Source: CAVTSA01 sp963737225
Lineage (GTDB): Bacteria > Chloroflexota > Dormibacteria > Dormibacterales > Dormibacteraceae
Assembly: GCA_963737225.1 (NCBI GenBank)
Contig: CAVTSA010000002.1
Location: 682,001-746,000 of the forward strand
Length of the DNA: 64,000 bases
Direction: 5' to 3'
In this document: positions 54,402-63,062 of the stretch, piece after piece
Numbering within the stretch: position 1 is the first letter of the stretch
Layout of the letters: every line of letters begins with the position of its first letter
The notes under the pieces: generated by a model
The model's database searches: none
Seen by the model: only the letters and a program-made list of their open reading frames with translations
What the model was told of the DNA's origin: nothing
Translations under genes and position numbers: made by a program

Positions 54402-54473
54402 CGCGCAGGTCTCCCGCTGTCCGCAAGGGCCATCCTTAACTCCCACATAATTATCGATGCAATAGGTTATAGC

Positions 54474-55652
54474 GTGATGAGCGCGAATCTGATAATTGTG
54501 GTGATGATCGTCCTGTTCGGATTGGCGTTCGACTTCACGAACGGCTTTCACGACACCGCCAATGCGATGGCGACGTCGATCGCCACCGGCGCGCTGCCCC
54601 CCCGTGTGGCCGTCGCCCTCTCGGGTGGCCTGAACTTCGTGGGCGCGTTCCTTTCGGTGGCGGTGGCGACGACGATCGCGACGGGCATCGTGAACTCGGA
54701 GATGATCACCACCACCGCCGTGTTCGCGGGACTGATCGGAGCCATCACCTGGAATCTGGTGACCTGGCTGTTCGGCCTGCCGTCGAGCTCATCCCACGCG
54801 GTGATCGGAGGCATCATCGGCGCTTCGGTGGTGGAGTCGGGGCTGGGTGCGGTAAACGTGACGGGGGTCCTCTCGAAGGTGCTGATCCCCGCCTTCGCCT
54901 CGCCGTTCATCGCCGCCATCGCCGCGGCCGTGGCGATCTGGCTCGCGCTCAGGATCGTGCAGCGGGCGCGCCCGGATTTCATCAACAAGGGATACCGAAT
55001 CGGCCAGATCGCCTCAGCCTCGATGGTTTCGCTGGCGCACGGCACCAACGACGCCCAGAAGACGATGGGCATCATCACGCTGGCCCTGATCACGAGCGGA
55101 ACCATCACGGCCAAGGCGGGAGTGCCGATCTGGGTGATCCTGACCTGCGCCACGGCGATCGCCCTCGGAACCTACATCGGTGGGTGGCGGGTGATCCGGA
55201 CTGTCGGCCACGGCATAACGGACGTCTCGACACCTCAGGGCTTCGCTGCCGAGACGGTTTCGTCTGCGGTCATCCTGGGCGCCGCGCACCTGGGCTTTGC
55301 GGTCTCCACGACGCAGGTCTGCTCGGGCAGCGTCCTGGGGGTCGGGCTGGGAAAGCGCGGTGCGGTGGTCCGGTGGGGAACCGTGGGTCAGATGGCGTTC
55401 GCCTGGCTCATCACGATCCCGTGCGCCGCGATCGTCGGGGGCGGGGCCGACTTCATGGCCAAACGGATCGGTGGGTTGCCCGGCGTCCTGGCGACCGCCC
55501 TGGTCGCCGTGCTGGTCTTCGCCGGTATCTATCTGCTGTCACGGCGCGCGCCGGTCACGGCCGACAACGTGAATGCGGCGCTGCCCAAGAACGCGCGCAC
55601 GGCGATGGCCACGCAGAAAGCAACCGAGTCCCAGGAGGCCACCGGGTCATGA
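54474..55652 (+). CDS. PiT-family inorganic phosphate transporter
   Basis: About 392 residues with 10 or more membrane helices. The two inverted PiT signatures are clear: LAFDFTNGFHDTANAMATSI near the N-terminus and VSLAHGTNDAQKTMGIITLA in the second half, plus SSSHAVIGGIIGASV and STTQVCSGSVLGVGLGK. It imports metal-phosphate by ion symport. GTG 54474 or ATG 54477; no ribosome site, and TAGGTT lies just upstream, so the internal start may be leaderless. It overlaps the next gene by 4 bp. Confidence 0.93.
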   Translation: MMSANLIIVVMIVLFGLAFDFTNGFHDTANAMATSIATGALPPRVAVALSGGLNFVGAFLSVAVATTIATGIVNSEMITTTAVFAGLIGAITWNLVTWLFGLPSSSSHAVIGGIIGASVVESGLGAVNVTGVLSKVLIPAFASPFIAAIAAAVAIWLALRIVQRARPDFINKGYRIGQIASASMVSLAHGTNDAQKTMGIITLALITSGTITAKAGVPIWVILTCATAIALGTYIGGWRVIRTVGHGITDVSTPQGFAAETVSSAVILGAAHLGFAVSTTQVCSGSVLGVGLGKRGAVVRWGTVGQMAFAWLITIPCAAIVGGGADFMAKRIGGLPGVLATALVAVLVFAGIYLLSRRAPVTADNVNAALPKNARTAMATQKATESQEATGS

Positions 55653-55993
55653 GTGCTTCGATCGGGATCCCCCTGTCGGCTCCGCTCATCAGCTGGTCGG
55701 GCCTGGGACTGGTTGCGCTCTTTGCGGCGGTCGCGGGTGCGGTCATCGTGAGCGCCTTCTCGCTGGCCCTGGTGGGGCTGGATCGCTGGTCGGCAGCCCG
55801 CAGCCCGGCGGCCACTGACGACCCCGAAGCAGTCAGAGCCGCTACCCGTACCGTTGATGTCACCGAGGCGGCGACGCCGGTCGGCCTGCAGCGGGAGCAC
55901 CTGGCCTTCGGTTCCCTGGCCATGGCCATCGCCGGCTTCGCGATCTGCATACTCGCGGTCGTCCTGGGCCTCTTGTCGATGGTGATCAAGTAG
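55649..55993 (+). CDS. small two-helix membrane protein, PiT partner
   Basis: 114 residues from ATG 55649 (ATGA overlap with the PiT stop). Two membrane helices (LGLVALFAAVAGAVIVSAFS and FGSLAMAIAGFAICILAVVL) flank an acidic loop of ~45 residues (RSPAATDDPEAVRAATRTVD). Tight coupling suggests an accessory subunit of the phosphate carrier. No known family recognised. Confidence 0.6.
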   Translation: MSASIGIPLSAPLISWSGLGLVALFAAVAGAVIVSAFSLALVGLDRWSAARSPAATDDPEAVRAATRTVDVTEAATPVGLQREHLAFGSLAMAIAGFAICILAVVLGLLSMVIK

Positions 55994-56014
55994 GCGGGCA
56001 CTCCTCGGCGGTCC

Positions 56015-56076
56015 CCGAGCGCCGGCACTCGGGGCGACTGGGGCGCCGTCGCCGCCCCGAATGCCGGCAGTCGGCG
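56015..56076. repeat. paired palindromic intergenic element, family F7 (single copy here)
   Basis: About 62 bp with arms CCGAGCGCCGGCACTCGGGG and CCCCGAATGCCGGCAGTCGG, each near-palindromic around GCCGGC. It lies 22 nt past the small membrane protein gene and 44 bp before a tRNA gene. No second copy is seen in the window. Confidence 0.65.
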
Positions 56077-56119
56077 GATCGCATGACCCTCAGAAGCACC
56101 GCCCATAGAATGGGGCCGC

Positions 56120-56207
56120 GCCCGAGTGGTGAAATTTGGCATACACGATCGACTCAAAATCGATTGCCTGTAAGGGCTTGCGGGTTCGAGTCCCGCCTCG
56201 GGCACCA
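56120..56207 (+). tRNA. tRNA-Leu (anticodon CAA)
   Basis: 88 nt including an encoded CCA. Acceptor stem GCCCGAG/CTCGGGC, anticodon arm ATCGA-CTCAAAA-TCGAT (anticodon CAA, reads UUG), a long variable arm typical of tRNA-Leu and the T arm GCGGG-TTCGAGT-CCCGC. Confidence 0.93.
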
Positions 56208-56233
56208 ACGCAATTGCGGCGGCGGTATCAGCG

Positions 56234-56318
56234 TGGTGTCGGCGAGAGGACTCGAACCTCCACGGGTTGCCCCACCAGATCCTAAGTCTGGCGCGTCTAC
56301 CGGTTCCGCCACGCCGAC
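56234..56318 (-). tRNA. tRNA-Leu (anticodon TAG)
   Basis: 85 nt including an encoded CCA. Acceptor stem GTCGGCG/CGCCGAC, anticodon arm CCAGA-CTTAGGA-TCTGG (anticodon TAG, reads CUN), a long variable arm, and the T arm GAGG-TTCGAGT-CCTC. It points towards the other tRNA-Leu, with 26 bp between the two 3' ends. Confidence 0.93.
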
Positions 56319-56345
56319 AGTCGTCGCGCGAACCCTGAGTCTGCC

Positions 56346-56762
56346 ATGTTGGGCGACATGGCTCAGATCACGCTCGCGCAGGCGCAGGACCTGTTCGACC
56401 ACACGCCGTTCGCGCGCTGGTGGGGCCTCATCGCGCTCGACCTGGGCGAGGGATGGGCGACGGTCGGCCTCGGCAGCCGCCCGGAGCTGCTGCGCCCCGG
56501 CGACGTGCTGCACGGCGCCTGCTACGAGGTGATCGCCGATGCCGCGATGTGGCTCGCGATCATGACTCGGGTCGGCGTGGAGGCGATGGCGGTCACCGTC
56601 GAGATGAAGACCAGCTTCGTGCGCGGGGCCGCCGGCGACCTGGCGTCGCGGGCGGAGGTGCTGAGGCTGGGGCGTCGCATCGTCTTCGGTGAGGCGCGGA
56701 CGACGGACGAGCGGGGTTCGCTGGTCGCTCACTCGACGCTCAGCTACCTGCGACCCGCATGA
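56346..56762 (+). CDS. PaaI-type hotdog thioesterase
   Basis: 138 residues from ATG 56346; ATG 56358 is as likely. Single hotdog domain: FDHTPFARWWGLIALDLGEG, LRPGDVLHGACYEVIADAAM with the conserved HG, and VTVEMKTSFVRGAAGDL. It hydrolyses acyl-CoA thioesters. The next gene is a CoA transferase, so both may serve one acyl-CoA pathway. Confidence 0.8.
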   Translation: MLGDMAQITLAQAQDLFDHTPFARWWGLIALDLGEGWATVGLGSRPELLRPGDVLHGACYEVIADAAMWLAIMTRVGVEAMAVTVEMKTSFVRGAAGDLASRAEVLRLGRRIVFGEARTTDERGSLVAHSTLSYLRPA

Positions 56763-56793
56763 GCGCTCCCACGGAAGCGGGGGCCCCGGCCTG

Positions 56794-58062
56794 ATGGACG
56801 GACCGCTGAACGGCGTGCGCGTCCTTGACCTGACCCGGATCGTGGCCGGGCCCTACGGCACCCAGTACCTCTCGGATCTGGGCGCGGAGGTCATCAAGGT
56901 GGAGCGCCCGGGGGGCGAGGAAGGTCGTGCCATGGAGCCCGCCGAACGCGGGGTCAGCCACTACTTCCTGGCCGTGAACCATGGGAAACAGGGCGTGGTC
57001 GTCGACCTCCGGCAGCCCGAAGGCCGGCAGGTTCTGCTCGACCTGGCGGCCGGCTGCGACGTGCTGGTCGAGAACTTCCGTCCCGGCGTGACGGCCCGCC
57101 TGGGGATCGACTACGAGGCCGTCTGCCGCGTCCGCCCCGACGTCGTCTACTGCTCGATCTCGGCCTTTGGACAGACCGGGCCCGACGCACAGCGCTCCGG
57201 CTTCGACGTCGCGGTGCAGGCGATGAGCGGGCTGATGAGCCTGACCGGCGAACCGGGCGGCGAGCCGGTGCGGATGGGCCTCCCGATGTCCGACCTGGTG
57301 GCGGGGCTGAACGCCGTGATCGGCGTGCTCGCGGCGCTCTTCGAGAGGGAGCGCACGGGGCGTGGCCAGCATCTCGACGTGGCCTTGCTGGACACCTCGG
57401 TGAACCTGCTCACCCAATTCGCCGAGTGGCGCTGGATGACCGGCCAGGACCCGGTCGCGGTCGGCAGCGGACACCCCTCGCTCGCCCCCTACCGGGCCTA
57501 CCCGACCTCCGACGGACACGTCGTGATCGCGACGTTCGGGGAATCCTTCTGGCCCAAGGTCTGCGCCGCGCTCGGGCGTCCCGAGCTGGAGCGCGATCCG
57601 CGCTTCCGAACCAATTCCACCCGCGTCGCCCATAAAGAGGAATTGGACGCGCTGATCGCGGAGACCACCAGGGGACGCACAACCTCCGAGTGGGAGGGTG
57701 CTTTGAGCCGTCACGACGTACCCAACGCGCCTGTCAACAGGGTCGGCGAGGCGCTCCGCAACCCGGGGCTCAGGGCTCGCGGCGCGGTGACCGAGACGGT
57801 GCATCCGGTCCTCGGCCCGCGGTCCGCGCTGGGTCGCGCGATCACGCTCTCGCGGCATCCCAACGGGCCCGTGGATCCGGCCCCGGCGCTCGACGCCGAC
57901 ACCGACCGGGTGCTCCGCGAGGTGTGCGGCTACGAGCAGGCCCGGATCGGCCTCCTCCGGGAACGGGGCGTGGTGGGCGCGGGTAGCATGGCATCCGATG
58001 GAGGAGGGACTCCCGCAGCCGCCGATCAGACCGATCGAGGAGACGCCGGCCCCACCGGTTGA
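56794..58062 (+). CDS. CaiB/BaiF (class III) CoA transferase
   Basis: About 422 residues. GVRVLDLTRIVAGPYGTQYL, LGAEVIKVERPGGEEGR, VVVDLRQPEGRQVLLDLA, LVENFRPGVTARLGIDYE with the catalytic Asp region following, YCSISAFGQTGPDA and RSGFDVAVQAMSGLM are family signatures. It moves CoA between carboxylic acids. ATG 56794. The last ~25 residues overlap the next gene in another frame and are low complexity, so the native stop may have been lost. Confidence 0.9.
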   Translation: MDGPLNGVRVLDLTRIVAGPYGTQYLSDLGAEVIKVERPGGEEGRAMEPAERGVSHYFLAVNHGKQGVVVDLRQPEGRQVLLDLAAGCDVLVENFRPGVTARLGIDYEAVCRVRPDVVYCSISAFGQTGPDAQRSGFDVAVQAMSGLMSLTGEPGGEPVRMGLPMSDLVAGLNAVIGVLAALFERERTGRGQHLDVALLDTSVNLLTQFAEWRWMTGQDPVAVGSGHPSLAPYRAYPTSDGHVVIATFGESFWPKVCAALGRPELERDPRFRTNSTRVAHKEELDALIAETTRGRTTSEWEGALSRHDVPNAPVNRVGEALRNPGLRARGAVTETVHPVLGPRSALGRAITLSRHPNGPVDPAPALDADTDRVLREVCGYEQARIGLLRERGVVGAGSMASDGGGTPAAADQTDRGDAGPTG

Positions 58063-58840
58063 GGCCGGATCGATCCCGCCCTTCGAGCCGCTGGTCGAGC
58101 AGGCGCAGGCCATCCAGCCGGCGGAGATTCCTTCCGCGGGTCCGATCTCGCCGGCCGAGCGCGAGCGGGCCGCGGCCCGCTCCGCCGCTGCCTGCAACCA
58201 GGGACGGCTGACGCTGGGCGCCTACTCGGACCTGGTGGAGATCTTTCAAGGGACGCAGGAGCGACCCGACTTCGACCAGGCGCTGCAGGAGCTGCGCGGA
58301 GCGGAGACCACGGCCATCGTGCCCGGCGGTACCCGCACGACGTCGTCGCTGCTCGCCGTGCTCAGCGGGCATGACCAGAAAGGCGCCATGCGTCTGGGTC
58401 CCGAGCTGCAGGCGGCGGCGGTGATGGGCAGCGTCGATCTCGACCTCCGCGAGGCGACCCTGAGCGCGGCGGTGACCACGATCCGCACGTTCGCCTTCTG
58501 GGGAGGTATCGAGATCCGGATTCCGCGCGGAGTCCACGTGGAGACGACCTCGATCCCCATCCTGGGCGGCAACGAGGTCAGTTTGAAGGGGCCGGCGCCG
58601 CGTCCCGACGCTCCCGTGCTCCGTTTCGAGATGCTTTCGATCATGGCCGGCGTCGAGATCAAGGACCACGGCGGCATGAAGGATCTGATCCGGCAGAGGT
58701 CGACGCTGGCGGCCGCCGGCATGTCGGAAGCACGGCTGCGGCTGATGGAGTCCCGGCACGAGGCCCACCTCGCGGCCCGGGAAGCACGGCGCGCGGCGCA
58801 CCGAGCCGCCCGCGACGAGAGGCACCACCGCCACTCCTGA
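57998..58840 (+). CDS. DUF1707 / LiaF-like domain protein
   Basis: 280 residues. After a Pro/Glu-rich N-terminus, residues ~55-105 match DUF1707 (ERERAAARSAAACNQGRLTL, GAYSDLVEIF). Residues ~130-225 match the LiaF/VraT-like C-terminal domain (ATTIRTFAFWGGIEIRIPRG region, VEIK end). The C-terminus is Arg/His-rich and helical. Relatives sense or respond to cell-wall stress, but no LiaRS system is adjacent. No membrane helix is visible, so it is cytosolic. Confidence 0.68.
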   Translation: MEEGLPQPPIRPIEETPAPPVEAGSIPPFEPLVEQAQAIQPAEIPSAGPISPAERERAAARSAAACNQGRLTLGAYSDLVEIFQGTQERPDFDQALQELRGAETTAIVPGGTRTTSSLLAVLSGHDQKGAMRLGPELQAAAVMGSVDLDLREATLSAAVTTIRTFAFWGGIEIRIPRGVHVETTSIPILGGNEVSLKGPAPRPDAPVLRFEMLSIMAGVEIKDHGGMKDLIRQRSTLAAAGMSEARLRLMESRHEAHLAAREARRAAHRAARDERHHRHS

Positions 58841-58936
58841 GGCATGCCCAGGCGACGAAGAGTCGCCAGGCAACGTGATTTGCTTTCTCACCCGAAGTGT
58901 GCTTAGCTAGCCGCCAGTCACACGCGGAGTCGCGGC

Positions 58937-60306
58937 GTGGCAAATCTGGCCGGGTGGCGCGGGAGGGTCCGCGCCCGACACATGGGGTTGGAGCGTGCAC
59001 GGCAGTTCGTTGGCGCGTCGTCGATGACCGTGAGCAGGCTCGCGGGTGCGGTGGGTATGCGCAGGCCGTGGATCGTCGCCGTGGTTGCGGTGTTCGCGGT
59101 CACGGCATTCGTCAGCGTCCGACCGGCGGGCGTCGAGGCCAGGTCGGAGTGCGACCCGGGGCTGAGCGCTTGCCAGCAGCTGCAGGCGGACCAGCAGCAG
59201 CAGAGCGCGGCGCAGCAGCAGCTGAATCAGATCGAAGCCAGTCAGGCCAGCGCTCAGCAGCAGGCGCAGGAGATCGCCGGCGTGGTGGCGCAGGCGCAGG
59301 CCGCGGTCGAGGCGCAGGAGGACGCGATCGCCCAGACCCAGGCGGAGATCATTGCCACCGAGCGCAGCGAGCGCTACACGCAGGCTGCCATCGACCGGGA
59401 CCAGGCCAATCTCCAGGTCCGTCAGCAGCTGGTCGACGAACAGGTGCGGAGCGATGCCGAAACCGACCAGACCACCTACCTGCAGGTTCTGCTGACCGCC
59501 CAGAACTTCAGCGAGTTCGTGAATCGGGCGATGCTCGTCGACAAGCTGATCCAGGCGAGCCAGAACCTCGTCGACCAGGTGCAGGCCGAGCGGGCCGTCG
59601 TGCAGCAGCAGCAGGCGAAGCTCCAGAAGCAGCAGGCGGAGCAGACGACGCTCCTCAACCAGCAGGTGCAGGAGGAGGTCGTCCTGGAGGCGCAGCTGGC
59701 CACGCAGCAGCAGGCGCTCGCCAAGCAGCAGGCCCTGGTCCAGCAGATCGCCGCCCAGGGCGCGCAGCAGCAGCAGGTCGTCAGCACCCTGCAGCAGCAG
59801 ATCAACACCGATCAGGCGAACTACCAGGCGCAGGTGTTTCAGCAGCAGCAGGAGCAGGCGGCGGCGGCCGCGCGCGCACGCCAGGCGGCGCTGGCTGCCG
59901 CCGTGGTTCCGGCGGCGGCGGCGGCGTGGCGCGAGTGGCGGCGAGCGGCGGTGGCGGCGGTGGGGATCTGACGCAGAACACCAGCGGCGGCAACGCCTAC
60001 CCGGCCGGCCAGTGCACCTACTACGTCGCCACCATCTACAACGTCCCGGGCGACTGGGGGAATGCCGACACCTGGTTCCCGAGTGCCGCCGGCCAGGGGT
60101 TCGCCACCTCGTCGACGCCGAGCGCCGGCGCGGTCGTGGTCTGGGGTTCAGGGGGCGGCTACAGCGAGTTCGGCCACGTCGCGGTGGTGCAGTCGGTCCA
60201 GAGCAGCACCAGCTTCACCGTCACCGAGATGAACTTCTACGGGGTCGGCATCGTGGACTCGCGGCAGGTGACCTCGCTGTCGGACGTCGAGGGCTTCATC
60301 CTCTAG
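58937..60306 (+). CDS. secreted coiled-coil CHAP-domain peptidoglycan hydrolase, frameshifted
   Basis: About 430-455 residues. The likely start is ATG 59057 (MRRPWIVAVVAVFAVTAFVS signal); GTG 58937 and ATG 59024 are longer options. A Gln/Ala-rich coiled coil (~residues 70-310) resembles PcsB/RipC-type hydrolases. The C-terminal CHAP domain (AYPAGQCTYYVATIY with the Cys, FGHVAVVQSV with the His) is in a different frame; the slip is near 59905 in a GGC-rich linker. Expected role: cleavage of peptidoglycan peptides at division. Confidence 0.8.
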
Positions 60307-60347
60307 CGGCTTCCGGGCTCGAAGGAGGTATGGTCCGACCGTGAGCA

Positions 60348-60827
60348 TTGCGAGAGGCAGCCCGGGAACGGCGCCGGCAGATCCTCACCGACCTGCTTTC
60401 CCCGAGCCCCGGAGCCGTGGCTGCCGCGGCCGGCCTCGGCGCCGCCGCCGGGCTCCGCTCCGCCACCCCCCTTGCCGTGCTGCAGGTGCAGGGGAGACTG
60501 CTCTCGTGGCCCCGCGGCTGGTTCATCGTCGCCGGGGCGGCGGGCGAGCTGATCGTGGACAAGCTGCCCGTGGCCGGGAAACGGACCTCGCCCATGGGGC
60601 TCCTGGGCAGGATCGCGAGCGCCGCCTGGGCGGGGGCTACGGTGGCCGGGCCGATCGGCGCCGGCGTGGCGGGCGCGGCGGCGGTGGCGTCGGCGTTCAC
60701 GGGCATGCACACCAGGGCGCTCCTGGTCAGGCGGACCGGCCTCCCCGACGGCGTGTTCGCGACCGCGGAGGACCTGGTCGCGGTCTCGCTCGCCGTGGCG
60801 TCGACGTCGCTTACCGGCCCGCAGTAG
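60348..60827 (+). CDS. DUF4126-like membrane protein
   Basis: 159 residues from TTG 60348; GTG 60419 would remove the charged N-terminus. GLGAAAGLRSATPLAVLQVQ, ELIVDKLPVAGKRTSPMGLL and GRIASAAWAGATVAGPIGAG fit DUF4126, a family of small membrane proteins of unknown role. A GAAGGAGG site lies at 60320-60327, 20 nt before the TTG, so the true start may differ. Confidence 0.6.
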   Translation: MREAARERRRQILTDLLSPSPGAVAAAAGLGAAAGLRSATPLAVLQVQGRLLSWPRGWFIVAGAAGELIVDKLPVAGKRTSPMGLLGRIASAAWAGATVAGPIGAGVAGAAAVASAFTGMHTRALLVRRTGLPDGVFATAEDLVAVSLAVASTSLTGPQ

Positions 60828-60838
60828 GCCTGCCCGGT

Positions 60839-61400
60839 TTGCGGACGCACGTCGCGCTGCTCCGCGGGGTCAACGTGGGCGGGCGCGTCCTCGCGATGAG
60901 CGATCTGCGGGCGATCGTGGAGGCGGCCGGCAACGCGGACGTGAAGACCTACATCCAGAGCGGCAACGTGGTGTTCAGGCGCGGGTGGAGGGCCGGCCGC
61001 GGCGGACGGCGACCTGGCGAGCGCGCTCGAGGCCGGCATCGAAGAGCGGCTGGCGATGCGGGTGGCGGTGGTCGTGCTCTCCCGGGACGAGCTGGCGGCG
61101 GCGCTCGAGGCCGATCCCTACCCCGCGGAGGAGGATCCTCGGTACGTCCACTTCATCTTCTTCGCGCAGGCGTTGGGACCAGCCGACCAGGAACGGGTCG
61201 CGGCGGCGCAGGCCGGGGTCGCGGCGAAAGGCAGCCGCGATGAGGCGGCCGCGATCGGTCGGGTGCTCTACCTGCACACGCCGGACGGGTTCGGCAGGAG
61301 TGAGCTGGGGGCGGTGCTGACCAAGACGAGCAAGCAGGCACCCACCGGCACGGCACGCAACCGGTCCACCGTGAGGAAGCTGCTCGACCTCCTCGGGTAG
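60839..61400 (+). CDS. DUF1697-family protein, frameshifted
   Basis: About 187 residues. The start TTG 60839 gives LRTHVALLRGVNVGGRVLAM and VKTYIQSGNVVF, typical of DUF1697. The frame slips near 60987; the rest (EERLAMRVAVVVLSRDELA, DPRYVHFIFFAQALG, TARNRSTVRKLLDLL) is one base off. Family function unknown. An F3 element follows 16 nt after the stop. Confidence 0.7.
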
Positions 61401-61416
61401 GCGGGTGCCCAGGAGG

Positions 61417-61480
61417 GGACGTTTGTATACAAAGCGACCCCTCGCAGCCACGAATGAGGTGCGGGCGTAGACAAACGTCG
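61417..61480. repeat. paired palindromic intergenic element, family F3, copy 2
   Basis: A 64-bp unit beginning GGACGTTTGTATACAAAGCG and ending GCGTAGACAAACGTCG, with a CCTC...GAGG inner stem. It has the same length and arms as copy 1 (391-454). It is followed 25 bp later by the LexA-type box of the imuB-like gene. Confidence 0.88.
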
Positions 61481-61505
61481 TTCCTGACGGAGGGGGGTTG
61501 CCGGG

Positions 61506-61526
61506 CGAACGTACGTTTGGTATGTT
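61506..61526 (+). promoter_or_regulatory. LexA/SOS-box-like site and -10 of the imuB-like gene
   Basis: CGAACGTACGTTTG (61506-61519) matches the Gram-positive LexA form CGAACRNRYGTTYG. TATGTT (61521-61526) follows directly and lies 6 nt before ATG 61533, so the mRNA may be leaderless and the repressor site overlaps the promoter. DNA-damage induction is the natural inference. Confidence 0.65.
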
Positions 61527-61532
61527 GGAGGC

Positions 61533-62711
61533 ATGGTGGGGTGCCTCCTGGTGTCGCCGTTCCCGCTGGCCTGCGAGCTGGCGGACCATCCCGAGCTGCG
61601 CGGGGAACCGGTCGTGGTGGGTGGGCTCGACGCACGCGTGACGTGTGCCTCCCCCGGGGCGCATGCCCACGGGATCCGGCCCGACCAAACGCTCACCGAA
61701 GCGATCGGGCGCTGCCCCACGGTGGCCGTCCTCGAAGAACGGAACGCTCGCTACGAGTCGATCTGGCGTGACGTCGCCGCCGCCCTGGAGCTGGTGGCGT
61801 TCACCGTCGAGCTCGTCGAGCCGGGCGTCGCCCATGTCGATGTCGAGGAGCTGCTCACCGGCTACCACTCGGTCACGGGCGTGATCGAGGCCGTCCTGCA
61901 GGCGGCGCCGGCAGCGCTGGAGCCCAGGGTGGGGGTGGGCGGGAGCCGGTTCACAGCACTCCTCGCCGCACGGCAGGCGGCTCCGGGGCAGGGCCTCGTG
62001 GTCGGCGAGCGCGGCCTCACCGCCTTTCTGGACCAGCAGCCGGCGGGGGCACTCCCCCTCTCGCCCGAGATGCTGCGGCGCCTCGACGTGCTCGGCTTCC
62101 ACACGCTGGGCGAGCTGCGCGCGCTGCGCCGCTCGGCCGTCTCGGCGCAGTTCGGGCCTGAGGGTCTCCATGCCTGGGAGCTCGCCCGCGGGGAGGACGC
62201 GCGGCCGCTGCGTCCCCGGCCCCGTGAGGAACGCATGGAGGAGCGCCTTCACCTCGAGGTGCCCCTCAGCAGCCGGCCGGCGCTCGCCGCCGCCTGGCAG
62301 CAGACGCTGAGCCGCCTCGTCCGCCGCCGCTCCTTTCGCAATCAGGAGGCCCGCCAGCTGGTGCTCGGCGCCCAGACCGAACGGGGACAGCGGTGGACGC
62401 ACGCGATCACCTGCAAGGAGCCGCTGGGTGAGCTGCGCCCCCTCTGGTCCGCCGCCCAGCCGGTGATCGAGAACGCGACGTTTCCGGGCCCTCTCTGCGA
62501 GCTTTCGGTCGAGCTTCGGGACCTGGCACCCGCAACCGGGCAGCAGCTCGCGCTGGACGGGGCGAAGGCGGCGCTGCGCGGCCGGCTGGAGATGCAGCTT
62601 CGCCAGCTCAAGCTGCGCTATGGCTACTGCCCGGTCGGCCGGATCGTCGAGATGGAGCCATGGAGCCGGATTCCCGAACGCCGTCTGGCGCTCATCGACT
62701 ACGACTGCTGA
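61533..62711 (+). CDS. Y-family DNA polymerase-like protein without catalytic acids (ImuB-like)
   Basis: 392 residues. Y-family layout: palm VGCLLVSPFPLACELADHPE, fingers GEPVVVGG and CASPGAHAHGI, second palm motif VAHVDVEELLTGYHS, thumb HhH LDVLGFHTLGELRALRRSAV, and a little-finger-like C-terminus. The first catalytic Asp is absent and SxDE is replaced by VDVEE, so it is probably inactive, as in ImuB, which acts as an adaptor for DnaE2 mutagenic repair. A LexA-type box precedes it. No imuA or dnaE2 is in the window. Confidence 0.78.
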   Translation: MVGCLLVSPFPLACELADHPELRGEPVVVGGLDARVTCASPGAHAHGIRPDQTLTEAIGRCPTVAVLEERNARYESIWRDVAAALELVAFTVELVEPGVAHVDVEELLTGYHSVTGVIEAVLQAAPAALEPRVGVGGSRFTALLAARQAAPGQGLVVGERGLTAFLDQQPAGALPLSPEMLRRLDVLGFHTLGELRALRRSAVSAQFGPEGLHAWELARGEDARPLRPRPREERMEERLHLEVPLSSRPALAAAWQQTLSRLVRRRSFRNQEARQLVLGAQTERGQRWTHAITCKEPLGELRPLWSAAQPVIENATFPGPLCELSVELRDLAPATGQQLALDGAKAALRGRLEMQLRQLKLRYGYCPVGRIVEMEPWSRIPERRLALIDYDC

Positions 62712-62956
62712 ACGAGCCGGCGCCGGTCGAGCTGCGACTGGGGGGAGGGCTGCCCACCGCGCTGCGCGACCACCGGCGGGGACGCTGGCGTGCGGTCGAA
62801 CGGGTCGAGGAGGTGTGGCGCCTGGAAGACGGCTGGTGGCGTGAGCGAGGCCTCCTGGTCCGCACCTATTTTCGTCTCCTGCTCACCGACGGGGATCTCG
62901 TGACCGTCTATCAGGAGGGGACCGGGCCCCACTGGTGGGTGCAGCGCTACTCGTAG
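62660..62956 (+). CDS. small DUF6504-like protein following the ImuB-like gene
   Basis: 98 residues from ATG 62660, overlapping the previous gene by 52 bp; the conserved-looking part begins about LNEPAPVELRLGGG. The core is VERVEEVWRLEDGWWRERGL, RTYFRLLLTDGDLVTVYQEG and a WWVQRYS end, as in small proteins encoded beside Y-family polymerases in actinobacteria. Its role is unknown; sharing the SOS transcript suggests a part in the same repair complex. Confidence 0.6.
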   Translation: MEPDSRTPSGAHRLRLLNEPAPVELRLGGGLPTALRDHRRGRWRAVERVEEVWRLEDGWWRERGLLVRTYFRLLLTDGDLVTVYQEGTGPHWWVQRYS

Positions 62957-63062
62957 CGCCTCCCAGGCCGACGCTTCGCCTCCTCCCGCCGCCGCGCCGA
63001 CCACAGACAGACCCGAGATTGCCGCGCGCGCCGGCCGGCGGAAGGGTACGCTGAGTGCGAAT

